From Warburgia ugandensis (taxonomy: Eukaryota; Streptophyta; Magnoliopsida; Canellales; Canellaceae), in assembly GCA_035236585.1 (NCBI GenBank), contig CP141132.1, positions 81,210,880 through 81,274,879 on the forward strand: 64,000 bases of DNA, in the 5' to 3' direction. The notes below the pieces were generated by a model that was not told where the DNA came from, ran no database searches, and saw only the letters and a list, made by a program, of their open reading frames with translations. How positions within the stretch are numbered: position 1 is the first letter of the stretch; the number at the start of each line of letters is the position of its first letter. Positions 12,736-23,816 of the stretch are shown piece by piece. Position numbers and translations under genes: made by a program.

Positions 12736-13109
12736 ATTAAGCGTATATGCTTTTCTAGTTTGCACTTGTTATACAGATGGGCCTACAAATACTCTATGGG
12801 CTTTAATAAGTAGAAAATAGCATGCATTATAATGATCTTTTACATAATTTACCTTCTAAAAAAATAAAAACATGAAATAGAGAGTTTTTTTTTATAATTC
12901 TTTTGCCGAAAGAACCTGAAGTAGGAAGTTGAATGATGTCCAGCCTATTTTCATTGTGTGCACATCGCCAACCTATATTAAACTATAATGAGCATTTCAT
13001 TTCCCTCAAACAATCTCCCTTTTGACAAGCAAAGAATTACAAAACAAGTCACTCACCGTATTCATAAAGTCTTGGATTTGAAAATAAATTGACAAGGCAG
13101 ATATTCAAA

Positions 13110-13370
13110 AAATTTGGCAAACATTGGTGAAATTTTTAAGGAAAAAAAGAAAAAGAAATTATGTTTCAAATATGAGTTTAAGGGTTTGGGTTTCAAAAAT
13201 ATCACTATATTTACCAATAATATTTGAGAATTTGGCAAACATTTGTGAAAATTTAGTTTTGTGGGATAAATTTATGTTAATTTCTTAAAATTTGCTTTGA
13301 ATTTGAAAATTAAAAGAACTTATGAAATATTCAGAAAAAGTCAGGGTCTTTTTCAAAAAAATCTCTATAA
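13110..13370 (+). repeat. Dispersed AT-rich repeat, copy 2
   Basis: It contains the same ttaatttcttaaaatttgc-tttgaatttgaaaatt block as 8790-9050 on the other strand. It also has two internal tttggcaaacattggtgaaa-like stretches. It ends about 200 bases before the ZIP start codon, so it may contribute to that promoter region. A weaker relative lies at about 47530-47800. Confidence 0.5.
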
Positions 13371-13579
13371 TTCTTACAATTTTGTGGCAACGCCACTCGC
13401 TTGCTCTCGCTTCTATATCTAATCCCCGGGTTCTCTACGAGCAGCTGCATTCCTTCTTTACATCAGACCAAAGAGGCGTTTTAGACAAAATCAAAACCTC
13501 ACGTTCCTAAGCCTGCATAAACCAGGTCTGGAAGGTCATACTTCACACTTTCTTTCTTCTCTACCTAGAATCCACGGTA

Positions 13580-15889
13580 ATGGAGAGTCGGACCCAGTTC
13601 AGGGTTTTGATCGTTCTTGTGATCATACCAATCTTTGTTTCAGCTGATGCCGATTGTATATGTAAGCCGCCAGAAACCGAGGGCGAAAACAAAACCAAGG
13701 CACTACACTTGAAGTTTGCTGCAATTGCGTTGATATTGGTGGGCGGAGGAATAGGAATCTTGTTACCAATACTGGGAAGAACTATTTCTGCACTTAAACC
13801 AGAGAAGGATATATTTTTTGTGATTAAAGCGTTTGCCGCCGGAGTGATATTAGCAACTGGGTTGATTCATATACTACCTGATGCTTTTAAGAATTTATCT
13901 TCGCCCTGTTTGGCGGAGAAGCCATGGCGGAAATTCCCCTTTGCTGGATTTGTTGCTATGTTATCTGCTATTGGGACTTTAGTGGTGGATACTTCTGCGA
14001 CTAGTTATTTCAATGGTTGGCATTTTAGTAAGGAGCAGCAGTTTGGTGAGGAGAAAGGTGACGAGGAGAGGGCCGGAGAACATGCTGGTCATGTGCATGT
14101 TCATACTCATGCTGCTCATGGGCATGCTCATCCGTCGTCTTTTACTGACCAGGAGATGAACACTGCGGATTTGATCAGACATCGGGTTGTATCACAAGTA
14201 AGTGATTTTGATTGGGCTCTTGGGGAATCTTCTTCGTCTTCTTCTCCTCTCTCTCTCTCTTGAATTTCTTTAATTTTCTAATTCAGAAAATGGAAAATTC
14301 TTATCAAGTTTCTTTCTTCTGTGTTGCCTTTGTCGACAATAATCATTAGAGATTTGCTATGAAAATTTTTGGGTTTCCATGGGTATAAAATGGCTTATTT
14401 TAATTTGATTTTCTTTTTGTAGGTTTTAGAATTGGGAATTGTGGTTCACTCTGTAATTATTGGGATTTCATTGGGTGCTTCAAAGAGCCCATCAACAATT
14501 AAACCTCTTGTGTTTGCTTTGAGTTTTCATCAGTTCTTCGAAGGCATGGGACTTGGGGGATGCATAGTTCAGGTATGATTATACTCCTTAAAAATTGTGT
14601 ATAGTCTCTCAAATCATTTTCTTAAGACTATAAGTTTTTTTTTCTGTTGTTGTTGCTGTTGTGAAGAATTACAAAGTAAATTACCTACATACTACTTAAT
14701 TTTTTCTTCAACCAAAGAAAAAGTTGGTGACTCAAACTTGTGATCAAAAATATTTTTAAGAAGATATCAAAGTTGCCTAAGACTAATTGTGCTAAACATT
14801 TGTTGACTGTTAAGACTGTAAGCTTTATTACATCAGACAGAGATGCGTCTTTTCTCTCTTTTTTATTAGTGGAATTGGTGCTATAAAAAATAAAGATAGG
14901 GGCATGCAGTAGAAGTTGGATTGTAGGCTTGTCTACCAGTCTTTTCTTCTTTGTTTCTTGAAGAGTTAAGTTGTATTAGAGGAAGAAACAGTAACAGTGG
15001 CTAAGACAGTCAATGCAAACCATTCAAAGACTGAAAATAACTGAAAACGAAAATATATTTTCAGTAATCAGAAAGTTTGCTCTTGAGATACCTTGTTAGC
15101 TAAGCTATCAGCTTCCACATTGGCTTACCTGTGCAACTTGTCATCTTCTGGGACCATCCAAACAATAGTATCCATTGTCAGGAAAAATAATAATTTACTC
15201 AAGATTCGGTAGCAGTCCAAAACAATGGACTTACTCTTCACACCGTTACTTTGTCACTTTCACAGGATGAAATAGGCCCCATCTAATGAATGCTATAGAA
15301 TATGGATGTTTTTGGTGGCTTACTGGAGCATCCTTGCATAACAGTAGAGATGTCTTCGTGTGATTTGAGGTCATGAGTTTGACGCTTAAAAATATCTTCT
15401 TTGCAAAATGTGAGATAAGACTTGTACTGTAGACTCTTGTGATCCGCCCCTTTCTTCAAACCCATGGGCTGTCTTCGCATTAAAATAAGTTCAGGCAGTC
15501 GATAGCAGGGAGATAAGCGAGGCTTTACACCTGGGCAGGCATGCATAGACATTACCAAATGTGGTTCTCTTCTTTGCTTTCAGGCCAGGTTCAAAGTCCG
15601 AGCAGTGGCCATCATGGCAATCTTCTTCTCTTTGACGACTCCAGTAGGCATTGCGATTGGTATTGGGATAACAAATAGGTATAATGAAGATAGCCCGAAT
15701 GCTTTGATTCTAGAAGGGATTTTCAACTCCGCAGCAGCCGGGATCTTGATCTACATGGCCCTGGTGGATCTTCTTGCAGCTGATTTCCTGAACCCTAGGA
15801 TGCAAAAGAATTGGAACCTTCGGATATGGACGAATGTCTCTCTTCTTCTGGGAGCAGGCTTTATGTCTTTCATGGCCAAATGGGCTTGA
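13580..15889 (+). CDS. ZIP family zinc/iron transporter, three exons, complete
   Basis: Exons 13580-14197, 14423-14572 and 15584-15889 have GT-AG introns in phase 0 and give a 357-residue protein, the usual plant ZIP length. Residues 1-24 form a signal-like hydrophobic start followed by a Cys pair (CICKPP). TM1-3 follow, then the cytosolic variable loop with a histidine-rich metal-binding run at residues 168-184 ([17 protein letters not shown]). Exon 2 holds TM4 with the conserved [14 protein letters not shown] (His215) and TM5 with [15 protein letters not shown] (His242, Glu246), the residues expected for metal passage. Exon 3 encodes TM6-8 and ends in [12 protein letters not shown] proteins move Zn2+ or Fe2+ into the cytosol, usually at the plasma membrane. 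Intron 1 has a palindromic TGTCGACA at 14331-14338. Intron 2 holds a degenerate SINE. The subgroup resembles ZIP1/3/5; the exact orthologue is not resolved. Confidence 0.95.
14697..14812 (-). mobile_element. Second tRNA-derived SINE-like family, copy 3 (ZIP intron 2)
   Basis: The plus strand reads gtgactcaaacttgtgatca, then an agaagatatcaaagttgcc block, then gtgctaaacatttgttg. It is collinear with 24405-24520 over about 100 bases. The arrangement is the complement of an A-box and B-box Pol III promoter. Confidence 0.55.
15325..15475 (+). mobile_element. Degenerate Au-like SINE in ZIP intron 2
   Basis: Plus orientation. The order of blocks matches Au SINE: gtgtgatttgaggtcatgag (B-box region), tttgcaaaatgtgagataag (GCAAGGTAAGG region), then cttgtgatccgcccc. 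It is clearly diverged, and no target-site duplication was recognised. Confidence 0.6.
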
Positions 15890-16431
15890 AATATAGTATA
15901 TAAGCAAACAACTAGCTTTTCCTTTAGATTCTTATTTTTTGTGAAGGAGAACTGCCCTTGCATTTGTTGTGCTTTTGCTTTTATTATCAGCTCCTTACTT
16001 TGCTCCTCCTATTTGTCAGAGGCTAACATTGTCTGTACACTTGCCTATTACTCTCTCTTTCCCTCTCCCTTAATGTTCAAAGGTTAACACTATCTATATA
16101 CTTGCCTATTACTCCCTCTCGCTTACCTTTTTTCACATGAAAAATATCATGGAAAGATGAACTGTTTGGACTCCACTTGTGGGAATAGTTTTAAAGTTTG
16201 GAGTCCGGGAAAAAGTAAAAAAAAAAACTTGGAAAGAGTGAGGAAAAGTTGGTGAAAAAGACATGCAAATTTTATAAATTATAAAAAATTAAAAAGTTAT
16301 TTTCCAACTTCTTAATTATCAAATAATAGTTGTAAACAATATTAAGAATTATATGTTAGACCAAAATTATATCATTATGGACAAAATTGAAGCTTAGGCT
16401 GAATTGTTTAAGAAATTAAAAAAATAGAAAA

Positions 16432-17396
16432 TTGTAGATTTTTTTTTGCAAAAAATGGCATTACATTTTAACATTTTTGCAAAATGGTCTAATGTTTTTT
16501 GAGTTTTGTAAATTTTTTATTAAGTTTTTGTGAGCTTTGCAAATTTACAATTCTGTTAGTTTTCCATCATCTTTCAATGTTAGTTTCTTTTTTTGATATT
16601 TAATGTTACCCTTTCCTATTTCAGATTCAAGTTTCTACTCTTTAGAACTGTCACTTCTGATTAAGTTACCTACTTTGGCCACTAGGTTAAATAATTTTTT
16701 GATGAAAAGTTTTAGTGGAACTTGGTATCTAACACAATTCAATAAAAAAGATCTAATAGTATGGTTAGATTTTAATAAAAACCAACCGATACTAGGATAT
16801 TCAATCGCATAAATACTATGTTCACTAACTTGTATAACAGTACTGTTTAAGCTTCTTCAATGAAATTCAACAATTTAAACTCTGATTTCTCACTAAAAAT
16901 TAATATAAAACTCTTTCCAATACAAATTAGAACATAATTAACACTGTATATCAATAAAAACATAATAATTTTAAAAAATCAAGTTTAAATCATTAAAAAA
17001 AACTATTATTAATTGTTCACACAAACAATGACCAGTAGCAGACTTTAAGCTCTTCGTTTGATGCCTCTATGAATGAAAATTGGAAATGTAAGATTGAATC
17101 TTCTTATTTTCAATGTCTTTTATCTATCACAATTAATGTAAGATATTTTCATTGATTAACAAAGCAGAAAATCATGTGCAAATTTTTCTTGTTCACTGTC
17201 ATTCATTTGCTAGAGGGGTAATATTGAAAATTTAAAAGAACTAACTGGGAAGGAGGATGGAAAACTAATAGGATGACAATTTTGCAAAGCTCATGAAAAT
17301 TTAATGGCAAATTTGTAAAATTAAAAAAATGTTATACTTTTTGCAAAAATGCCAAATTATAATGGTATTTTTGCACAAAAACCCACAGTAAAATCC
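16432..17396. mobile_element. Non-autonomous element with long terminal inverted repeats (MULE/foldback-like)
   Basis: The stretch 16440-16588 is repeated in inverted orientation at 17222-17388. Matching blocks are tgcaaaaa-tggcatt, catttttgcaaaa, aagttttt/aatttt-catgagctttgcaaa, and ctgttagttttccatc followed by gttagtt. The roughly 150-bp arms enclose about 630 bp of AT-rich DNA with no coding potential. Long TIRs suggest a Mutator-like or foldback element, but a clean 9-bp target duplication was not found. Confidence 0.6.
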
Positions 17397-17949
17397 TAAA
17401 TTTTATTTTTAAATAAATTTAGAAACATTATCCAAAAAGACAAATTTTATCTTGAAAGACAAATCTTTTTAAAGCTTTATATGGGTCATGACAAAAGACA
17501 TAGTTAAAAAAATTGAGAAAAAATAAAGTTTTTTGCAATTATGCATGTAGAGACTTTTGGTTTGTCAACCATAGATGTATAGGTGACTTCTTGGTCAATT
17601 GTGACCATACTAGATCTCTCTAAGAATTTTTATTTTTTTTCTACTAAAAAATAAGTTGGGAAATGTTTGTACGTTCTTGTGGCCATACAAGGGTACTCTT
17701 GCAATATTTAGTTGTAAGTGCTTCGCATCGTAGGTGTTGATGTAGTTTTTAGAGTTCAATGGCTTGAATAACTTGGCCCTATAGTGTGCACCGGAAGCGA
17801 CTCACTATGGCCTTTGATGGCAACAATTAAAGCTATCATCTTGTTGGCAACACCATATCGACCTGCCAAGCTAAGCTAAACTCGATTGAGAAAATTTATT
17901 TCCACAATGGACTGTAGATGATGCTTCAAATGGTTAGTAATAGCGTGAC

Positions 17950-18045
17950 TGATTCAGGTGACTTACTTGCATTTTGTAAGATGATATTTTCATGCCTTGA
18001 ACGTTACACGAGGGCAACTCTACTATCGCACCACACCCTCTGCTG
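17950..18045 (-). mobile_element. Au-like SINE fragment
   Basis: Minus orientation; the plus strand has cttgcattttgtaagatg, catgccttgaacg and a cacgagggcaactctac end. The half carrying the pol III promoter is retained and the distal end is missing. Confidence 0.6.
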
Positions 18046-18273
18046 ATTGTAAAACAGTTGTCTTGATTTTTTCTTTGTTTCTTCGGCATGTCTCATTCAA
18101 ATGGGTTTCTTTGATCTATAAATATTCTAGTTGAGCTCCCCCAATATTTGCTGGTGAGCTAGATCCCTGCTGCCCACTTGGAGGTTTAGATGAACCAGTA
18201 TTATAAGCAACCGAAGCTTACACAGAAGGAAAAAAAAGTTGATCAATTGGCACATATTTTCAAGCCATTGAAG

Positions 18274-18360
18274 CGCCAGCTTCGGTGCATGAAGCTCCTG
18301 CGTATGTAGGATCTGAGAAAGAGGCAGACCACAAGGGTCAATAGACTATTTCCATGCCTC
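18274..18360 (-). mobile_element. Au SINE with internal deletion and exact target duplication
   Basis: Only about 87 bp remain: the terminal cttcggtgcatgaagctcctg part, a gaccacaagggtcaatag part, then a jump to tatttccatgcctc. A perfect 15-bp duplication, ttcaagccattgaag, flanks it at 18259-18273 and 18361-18375, so the short form is bounded on both sides. Confidence 0.85.
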
Positions 18361-18375
18361 TTCAAGCCATTGAAG

Positions 18376-18869
18376 ATGTAATCCAAATGAAGGTTCGCCG
18401 GAGAAGCAAGCTTTGTGGCAAGCAGTAGAAGATGTGTTGCTTTGTGGTTTTACAATGTACCAGCCTTGTGTCATATAACCCACGGTCCATACAGCAGCCA
18501 AAATTATCACGAAATCAGATGCCTTCCTCGTTTTGGTTCACCTTTGACGAGCTATTTTGGTTTGCAAACAGGAAACCGGTTGAACAATCCCGCTACATGC
18601 AGGAAGAAGATGGTGACCCATATCTTCACTCCCATAGTGCAGCCACAAGAATCCCTTGGATCCTGCAATTACCGCTAGTCTGAAGCACAGTGGGAGTCAA
18701 ATTTTTCTCCACAAATGCTCTTTTTCTCATGCAGGCTGAAATGGTTTAAAAATCTCTGTCGTTCATCATTTTCAGAGTGCCCTTCACCATTTAGAGTCCC
18801 TTTGATAAGCTAGAGACCAGATGCCACGCCCACTAGATGTTTTGAGCTTATGTTTTTATGGTTTTTGTT
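18376..18869. other. Unassigned stretch between SINEs
   Basis: Overlapping plus-strand frames at about 18415-18683 are open for more than 80 codons in two frames, which is unusual in this AT-rich spacer. Neither peptide resembles a family I know. It could be a fragment of a transduplicated exon. Confidence 0.3.
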
Positions 18870-19045
18870 CAAACTAGCCCTGGTGCATGAAGCTCCTGCC
18901 AATGTGAGTCAGGGGCGGACTATAAGGCTCTATAGTATATAGTCCTACCTTGCATTTTTTGTAAAAGGCTATTTCTATACCTTAAATTCATGACCTCAAA
19001 GTCCAACAATAACAATTTTACCATTGAGCCAAGACTTCTCTTTTC
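18870..19045 (-). mobile_element. Au SINE, full length, diverged
   Basis: Minus orientation with all blocks in order from gccctggtgcatgaagctcc to aacaattttaccattgagcc. A 13-bp duplication with one mismatch flanks it (tatggtttttgtt at 18857-18869 and tatggttgttgtt at 19046-19058). Confidence 0.85.
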
Positions 19046-19149
19046 TATGGTTGTTGTTAATTTTTTCAAATACCCCAGACAAGTGGTTAACATCATCCAA
19101 TTGCGTTGATTTGTAGCGGATTACCTATTTTTGGTACGCTAACCAATTT

Positions 19150-19262
19150 AGACAATAATAGTTTGAGACTAAATGAAACTATGACATTTAATAAAGGACA
19201 ATGAAGGAACAAGATTCACGTAGCCAACCCTTAATCGAGATAAAGACTTGACGATGATGATG
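19150..19262 (+). mobile_element. RTE LINE 3' tail fragment
   Basis: About 110 bp matching the last part of the LINE at 48262-51617: gagactaaatgaaac, a gaaggaacaagattcacgtag block, an aacccttaatcgagataaag block and a short gatgatgatg tail. It is strongly 5'-truncated and lies about 210 bp before the PPR start codon. Confidence 0.75.
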
Positions 19263-19475
19263 GCAACGAACGGTTTAGATTTACAAAACCATTTCAGCCG
19301 GCAAAATGACCAAATGGCCAATTGGAGTATTTTAGTCATTCCCACTAAGGTAGGGGTGTTTTAGTAAAATAAAAAACACGTTACTGCTCTCGTAAGCACA
19401 ACGAAGCATAAATTTCATATAAACCCCCTCTTTTCAACATCCTCAATGCTGTGAAATCCCAACCGTCCGTTGGGA

Positions 19476-21815
19476 ATGCTTCGTCGTCCTCTGAGCGGCT
19501 TCTCTACCGTCCCTTTCCGCCACCGTTCCTTCCGTTTGAACACCACCGAAGCCACTGACCAGGAAACCATTTCCTTATTGCTGCAGAAACAGTTCAAATC
19601 GAAATCCATTAGAAAATGCAAACAGATCCATTCAAAGCTAATTATCACAGGCAATGACCAGCAAGTCTATTTAGCAAACACCCTTCTGAATTTCTACTCC
19701 AGATGTGGCGAATTATACGACGCTCGCCTCCTGTTTGAGAAAACAACTCACAAAAATGTTGTGACATGGACTTCGATGATTACAGCTTATGTCCACTGCG
19801 GTTTTTTGGCAAAGGCTCTAACCATGTTCAGAGAGATGGTTGAAGCAGGTGAGAGGCCAAATGAATTTACTTTCTCCATTGCGGTTCGTGCTTGTGCAGG
19901 TCTCTTTCTGCTCGAATTGGGTCGTCAAATTCATGGATTGATCATAGGTTTCCAGCTTGAGGGTAATGAGTTTGCAGGGAGTTCTCTCGTGGACATGTAT
20001 TTTAAAATTGGTTTTCTTGATGATGCTTGCTCTGTATTTAATGGACTGTGTAGAAGAGATGCTGTTTCTTGGAATGTCATGATTTCTGGGTTTGCTCAGG
20101 TTGGAAATTACAATGAAGTTCTGACACTGTTCTCAGCAATGCAAGCTGATGGTTTGTGTCCAAATGATTTTACTTTTACAAGCCTGTTGAAGTGTTGTTG
20201 CTCCGCAAGAGACGTCGAGCAAATCCATGGTTCTGCAGTAAAATTGGGAATTGAGTTTGACACTGTTGTGGGGGCTGCTCTTGTTGACATGTACGGTAAG
20301 TGCGGGAGTATGGATTCCAGCCGGAAATTTTTTTCTAGCATGTGCAGGAAGGATGGTTTTGTTTGGAGTTCAATGATTTCAGGCTATGCAAGAAATGGAA
20401 ATGGCGAAGTAGCTCTAGTCTTGTACAGAGAAATGCATAGACAGGGTTTGCAAGCAGATCAGCATGCACTGTCTAGTGCTCTAAAAGCATGTGTTGAGAT
20501 TCAAGAAATTGAAACTGGAACTCAAATTCATACACAGACAATAAAACATGGATACCTCACAGATTGTTTCGTTGCAAGTGTTCTTCTAGTTCTGCTTTCT
20601 GATTTTGATAGAATGGGTGATGCAGACAAAGTTTTTAGAAATATTTCTCGCAGAGATATTGTTTCGTGGAATTCTATGATCGCAGGCTATGCTCAAACAG
20701 AAGAATCTGCTCGGAACTGTCTTGAGCTCTTCCTTGAATTCCTAAGGACGGCAATGATTAGACCAAACGGAGTAACCTTTATCGCTGTCCTGAAATCTTG
20801 TCAGAGTCCACCGCACTTGGTAACAGGTCGTCAGATCCATGCACAAGCCGCCAAATCAAGCCATGGTTCTGAAACCGATGTTTTAAATGCTATCATCAAC
20901 ATGTATTCTAACTGCAGCAGTATTGATGATGCCTATAGAGCCTTTGACAATATGAACTGCAGGGATGAAATTTCATGGAGTTCAATAATTGGTCATTACG
21001 CACAAAATGGGCTTGACCTAGAAGCTCTGAGGTTTTGTAAAGAAATGTTAAATGCTGGCTTCCACCCAAGTGAATTCAGCCTTCCTTCATGTCTTGTGGC
21101 ATGTTCAGGCCTAGCAGCCATTGATGTCGGAAAACAGTTGCATTCTTTGATAATAAAAGCTGGTTTTGCCAGTGAAGTTTTTGTTGGAAGCTCGCTGACT
21201 GACATGTATGCTAAATGTGGAAACATGGAGGACTCAATCAAAGCTTTCAATGGACTCAAGAACCCAAATATAGTCACGTTCAATTCCCTCATATCAGGCT
21301 TTGCACACCATGGAAGAGCTAATGAGGCAATACAAACATTCAAAGAGTTGGACAAGACGTACATTGCTCCAAACAAGATGACCTTCATTGCAATATTGTC
21401 AGCTTGTAGCCACAAGGGTCTTGTAGAAGAAAGCATGTTCTTCTTTGACTTGATGTGTCGGGGTTATGGCATTACACCAGAATCCGAGCATTACTGTTGC
21501 TTGGTTGACGTTTTCGGACGAGCAGGAAGACTTGATGATGCATATCAAGTTATCACCAGTGCTAAAACAGATCCAGGTGTATCCGTTTGGAGGGCATTGT
21601 TGAGTGCGTCCAGAAACTATGGAAACATAAAGATTGGAGAGAAATCAGCAAAAAGGGTGATGGAATTGGAGCCTAGTGATCATGCTTCATATATCCTTCT
21701 GTCAAATCTCTACTCGGAGGCAGGGAGATGGGAAGAAGCTTTGCAATTGAGGGAGGTGATGGCAAATATTGGAGTAACGAAGGACCCTGGAAGTAGCTGG
21801 GTGACTGCAAGATAA
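19476..21815 (+). CDS. PPR protein, PLS class with E1 domain, intronless
   Basis: The start is the ATG at 19476; an upstream in-frame TTG is not used. The product is 779 residues. An Arg-rich N-terminus (MLRRPLSGFS... then RHRSFRLN) looks like a mitochondrial or plastid targeting peptide. Repeats of about 35 residues follow, with typical cores: VVTWTSMITAYVHCG, VSWNVMISGFAQVGN, VWSSMISGYARNGNG, VSWNSMIAGYAQT, ISWSSIIGHYAQNG and VTFNSLISGFAHHG, each followed by (P/A)N-(E/D)FTF-type helices. The C-terminus has an E1 domain (WRALLSASRNYGN through LLSNLYSEAGRWEEA) and stops just after PGSSWV. Such proteins bind organellar RNA and usually act in C-to-U editing with a DYW partner. A TATA-like tcatataaac lies at about 19416. 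The missing E2 tail may be a frameshift (see findings). Confidence 0.93.
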   Translation: MLRRPLSGFSTVPFRHRSFRLNTTEATDQETISLLLQKQFKSKSIRKCKQIHSKLIITGNDQQVYLANTLLNFYSRCGELYDARLLFEKTTHKNVVTWTSMITAYVHCGFLAKALTMFREMVEAGERPNEFTFSIAVRACAGLFLLELGRQIHGLIIGFQLEGNEFAGSSLVDMYFKIGFLDDACSVFNGLCRRDAVSWNVMISGFAQVGNYNEVLTLFSAMQADGLCPNDFTFTSLLKCCCSARDVEQIHGSAVKLGIEFDTVVGAALVDMYGKCGSMDSSRKFFSSMCRKDGFVWSSMISGYARNGNGEVALVLYREMHRQGLQADQHALSSALKACVEIQEIETGTQIHTQTIKHGYLTDCFVASVLLVLLSDFDRMGDADKVFRNISRRDIVSWNSMIAGYAQTEESARNCLELFLEFLRTAMIRPNGVTFIAVLKSCQSPPHLVTGRQIHAQAAKSSHGSETDVLNAIINMYSNCSSIDDAYRAFDNMNCRDEISWSSIIGHYAQNGLDLEALRFCKEMLNAGFHPSEFSLPSCLVACSGLAAIDVGKQLHSLIIKAGFASEVFVGSSLTDMYAKCGNMEDSIKAFNGLKNPNIVTFNSLISGFAHHGRANEAIQTFKELDKTYIAPNKMTFIAILSACSHKGLVEESMFFFDLMCRGYGITPESEHYCCLVDVFGRAGRLDDAYQVITSAKTDPGVSVWRALLSASRNYGNIKIGEKSAKRVMELEPSDHASYILLSNLYSEAGRWEEALQLREVMANIGVTKDPGSSWVTAR

Positions 21816-22064
21816 GAAGCCATGAATTGTTTTTTCTGGTTGGATACAGAGCCTCCCTGGACAAGACAGGCATTTGCTTAGTTGAGTCTCATTGACTTAA
21901 TCTTCATAGTGAAACCCATTTTTATGGGCTCTAGAGAAATTCTCTCTAGATCTCATTCATAGCAAAATGCATCTCTCAATAAGAATATAACTTGGTCAAG
22001 GATCCAAGGCTGCAGACAACCTTTGATCATATATAAATAAAATTCATCCATTTGTGACCTAGAG
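21816..22064. other. PPR 3' flank with an E2-like reading frame
   Basis: Directly after the stop, the frame offset by one base (21812-21899) reads IRSHELFFLVGYRASLDK and then continues to a TGA. This resembles the E2 motif that follows SW in E-class PPR proteins. Confidence 0.4.
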
Positions 22065-22240
22065 GTCACTGGCAACCTTACGTCAATGGTAGCATTTTCA
22101 TCGTGTGACTCATAGGTCATGAGTTCGATGGGTGGAACAGCCTCTTTAAAAAATGCAAGGTAAGGCTGTATATTATAAACTTTGTGGTTCACCCCTTTCC
22201 CAAACCTTGCATACGAGAGAGCTTCATGCAATGAGTCATT
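22065..22240 (+). mobile_element. Au-like SINE, diverged
   Basis: Plus orientation: accttacgtcaatggtagca, cataggtcatgagttcgatg, aatgcaaggtaaggctgtat, gtggttcacccctttccc and agagagcttcatgca follow in Au order. The terminal GGGCTGCCC is missing. Confidence 0.8.
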
Positions 22241-22249
22241 GAGGAGAAT

Positions 22250-23375
22250 GACACTGAATCAGAATTCTCTGAGGATGGTTAGCTGGTTTGTGCGAGGGTC
22301 TTTACCTTTCATCTTGTTTTATTTGTATATTTTCCTTCTTTATCAAAGAAATTATTATTTATTTAAATGGAAAAAAGAAAACATTTTTGGACACAGACAA
22401 TGCAATTGATAAAAAACTTCCTAGAGTAACCAAACCTATTAGAAGAAACATGGAGAAGAAAAGAGCAAAAATAAGAACAATAAAAGATTAAGAAATAGTT
22501 TTCCATTCACAACTGAGACACCCAAGGCCTACTATGCAGTGAATAAGGCATAATCAATTTAGTTTCCAGCAAAATCTAGTGCATTATGTGTTAGAATTTT
22601 CTGTGTTCCCTAACATTTAAATTCAATATTCTAACGTGGATATCCTAGTCGCTAGTCTTAGTAGTATGTGGTAACTAACCATTATAAGAGAAGAACAGTT
22701 CTGGTAGTTATACTTGATGGAAGGATAACTGCTATTAGATTTATTTTTAAAGGGTCCATGATTCAAGTGGTTTTGTCTCGCTCTGTTTTTCCATCACCAC
22801 GAACTGTTCTTGAATTAGAAGATCTCTTAAAAGCTATTTTGGATCTAGTATTATGGCTGGAGGTAGTATCCATTTAATTTTTGCTTTGGTACTTTGAGCC
22901 TTTTCAAAGATGTGCTCTTGAGCCTTTGAGATTTAGAAGTAGGTGGATTCTTTATACAGACAAGAATGTCAGCAAAGCTCTAATGCATGAGCAAGTTACA
23001 CAATCTTTCTGTTTACTAGAACAGAAATGAGACAGAGTAACAGAGAATCCAGAATCTCCTAGAATATATAGAAGGTTGAATCACTACACTCTTCTTAACC
23101 ATCCAGGCAAAACTACAATAGACAGGCATTAAAACCACCAAGAAACAAGAAACATTATATGGAGGCCGGGTCAGATTTTTGGCGAACCCTGCACTAATCA
23201 TAATGCTTTTATCCTGACCCCAATTAATCAAAGGTCAAACATTTCTGTAACCAATACAGTAGAAGTTTGATAAACTAGTGAATGTATAGTAATATTCTCT
23301 GTAGCAAAAAGAAGAATAGATGTGCCCTGTGCTAATAGGAGACAGAGAGAGCAAAAACAAAAGCATTGGGAAAGA
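22250..23375. other. Spacer, nothing recognised
   Basis: AT-rich DNA with scattered short frames and no exon-like chain, RNA gene or bounded element. Confidence 0.5.
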
Positions 23376-23378
23376 AGG

Positions 23379-23558
23379 TAGCCCCAGTGCACGAAGCTCT
23401 TGCCTATACGGGGTTCAGGAAAGGGGCGGACCACAAGGGCCTAAAGTACAGAGCCTTATCTTGCATTTTACAAGAGACTGTTTCCACGCTTTGAACGCGT
23501 GACCTCAAGGTCACACGACAACAACTTTTACCGTTGCGCTAAGGCTCTCCTTCAAAAT
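23379..23558 (-). mobile_element. Au SINE, full length
   Basis: Minus orientation from gccccagtgcacgaagctct to acttttaccgttgcgctaag. The flanks attgggaaagaagg (from 23365) and attgggagaaagg (from 23559) look like an imperfect target-site duplication. Confidence 0.9.
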
Positions 23559-23816
23559 ATTGGGAGAAAGGAAAATATTGACATTTCTCAATAAATTAAG
23601 ACAAACAACTAGGGTCTCATATATGTTAATTTACAGAGATTTTTTATAAAAATTTTACTTCAATTAATAGAAAACTTTCAGCCCATGCTATTAATTATTT
23701 GGACTTCTATTGTCTTTTTTCCGGTGAAAATTTTCTCGCCCCTAACTCTGACCCTTATGGTCAATTTGGGTAAGGTCCCTGAAGGCTCTTCTTTGCACAT
23801 CTTATAGTAAAGGAGT

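Noticed and set aside
18415-18683. Two overlapping plus-strand frames as a gene
   Set aside because: No family, signal, splice pattern or conservation evidence; kept only as an unassigned stretch.
19470-19475. A start two codons upstream for the PPR protein
   Set aside because: The codon there is TTG; the first ATG in frame is at 19476.
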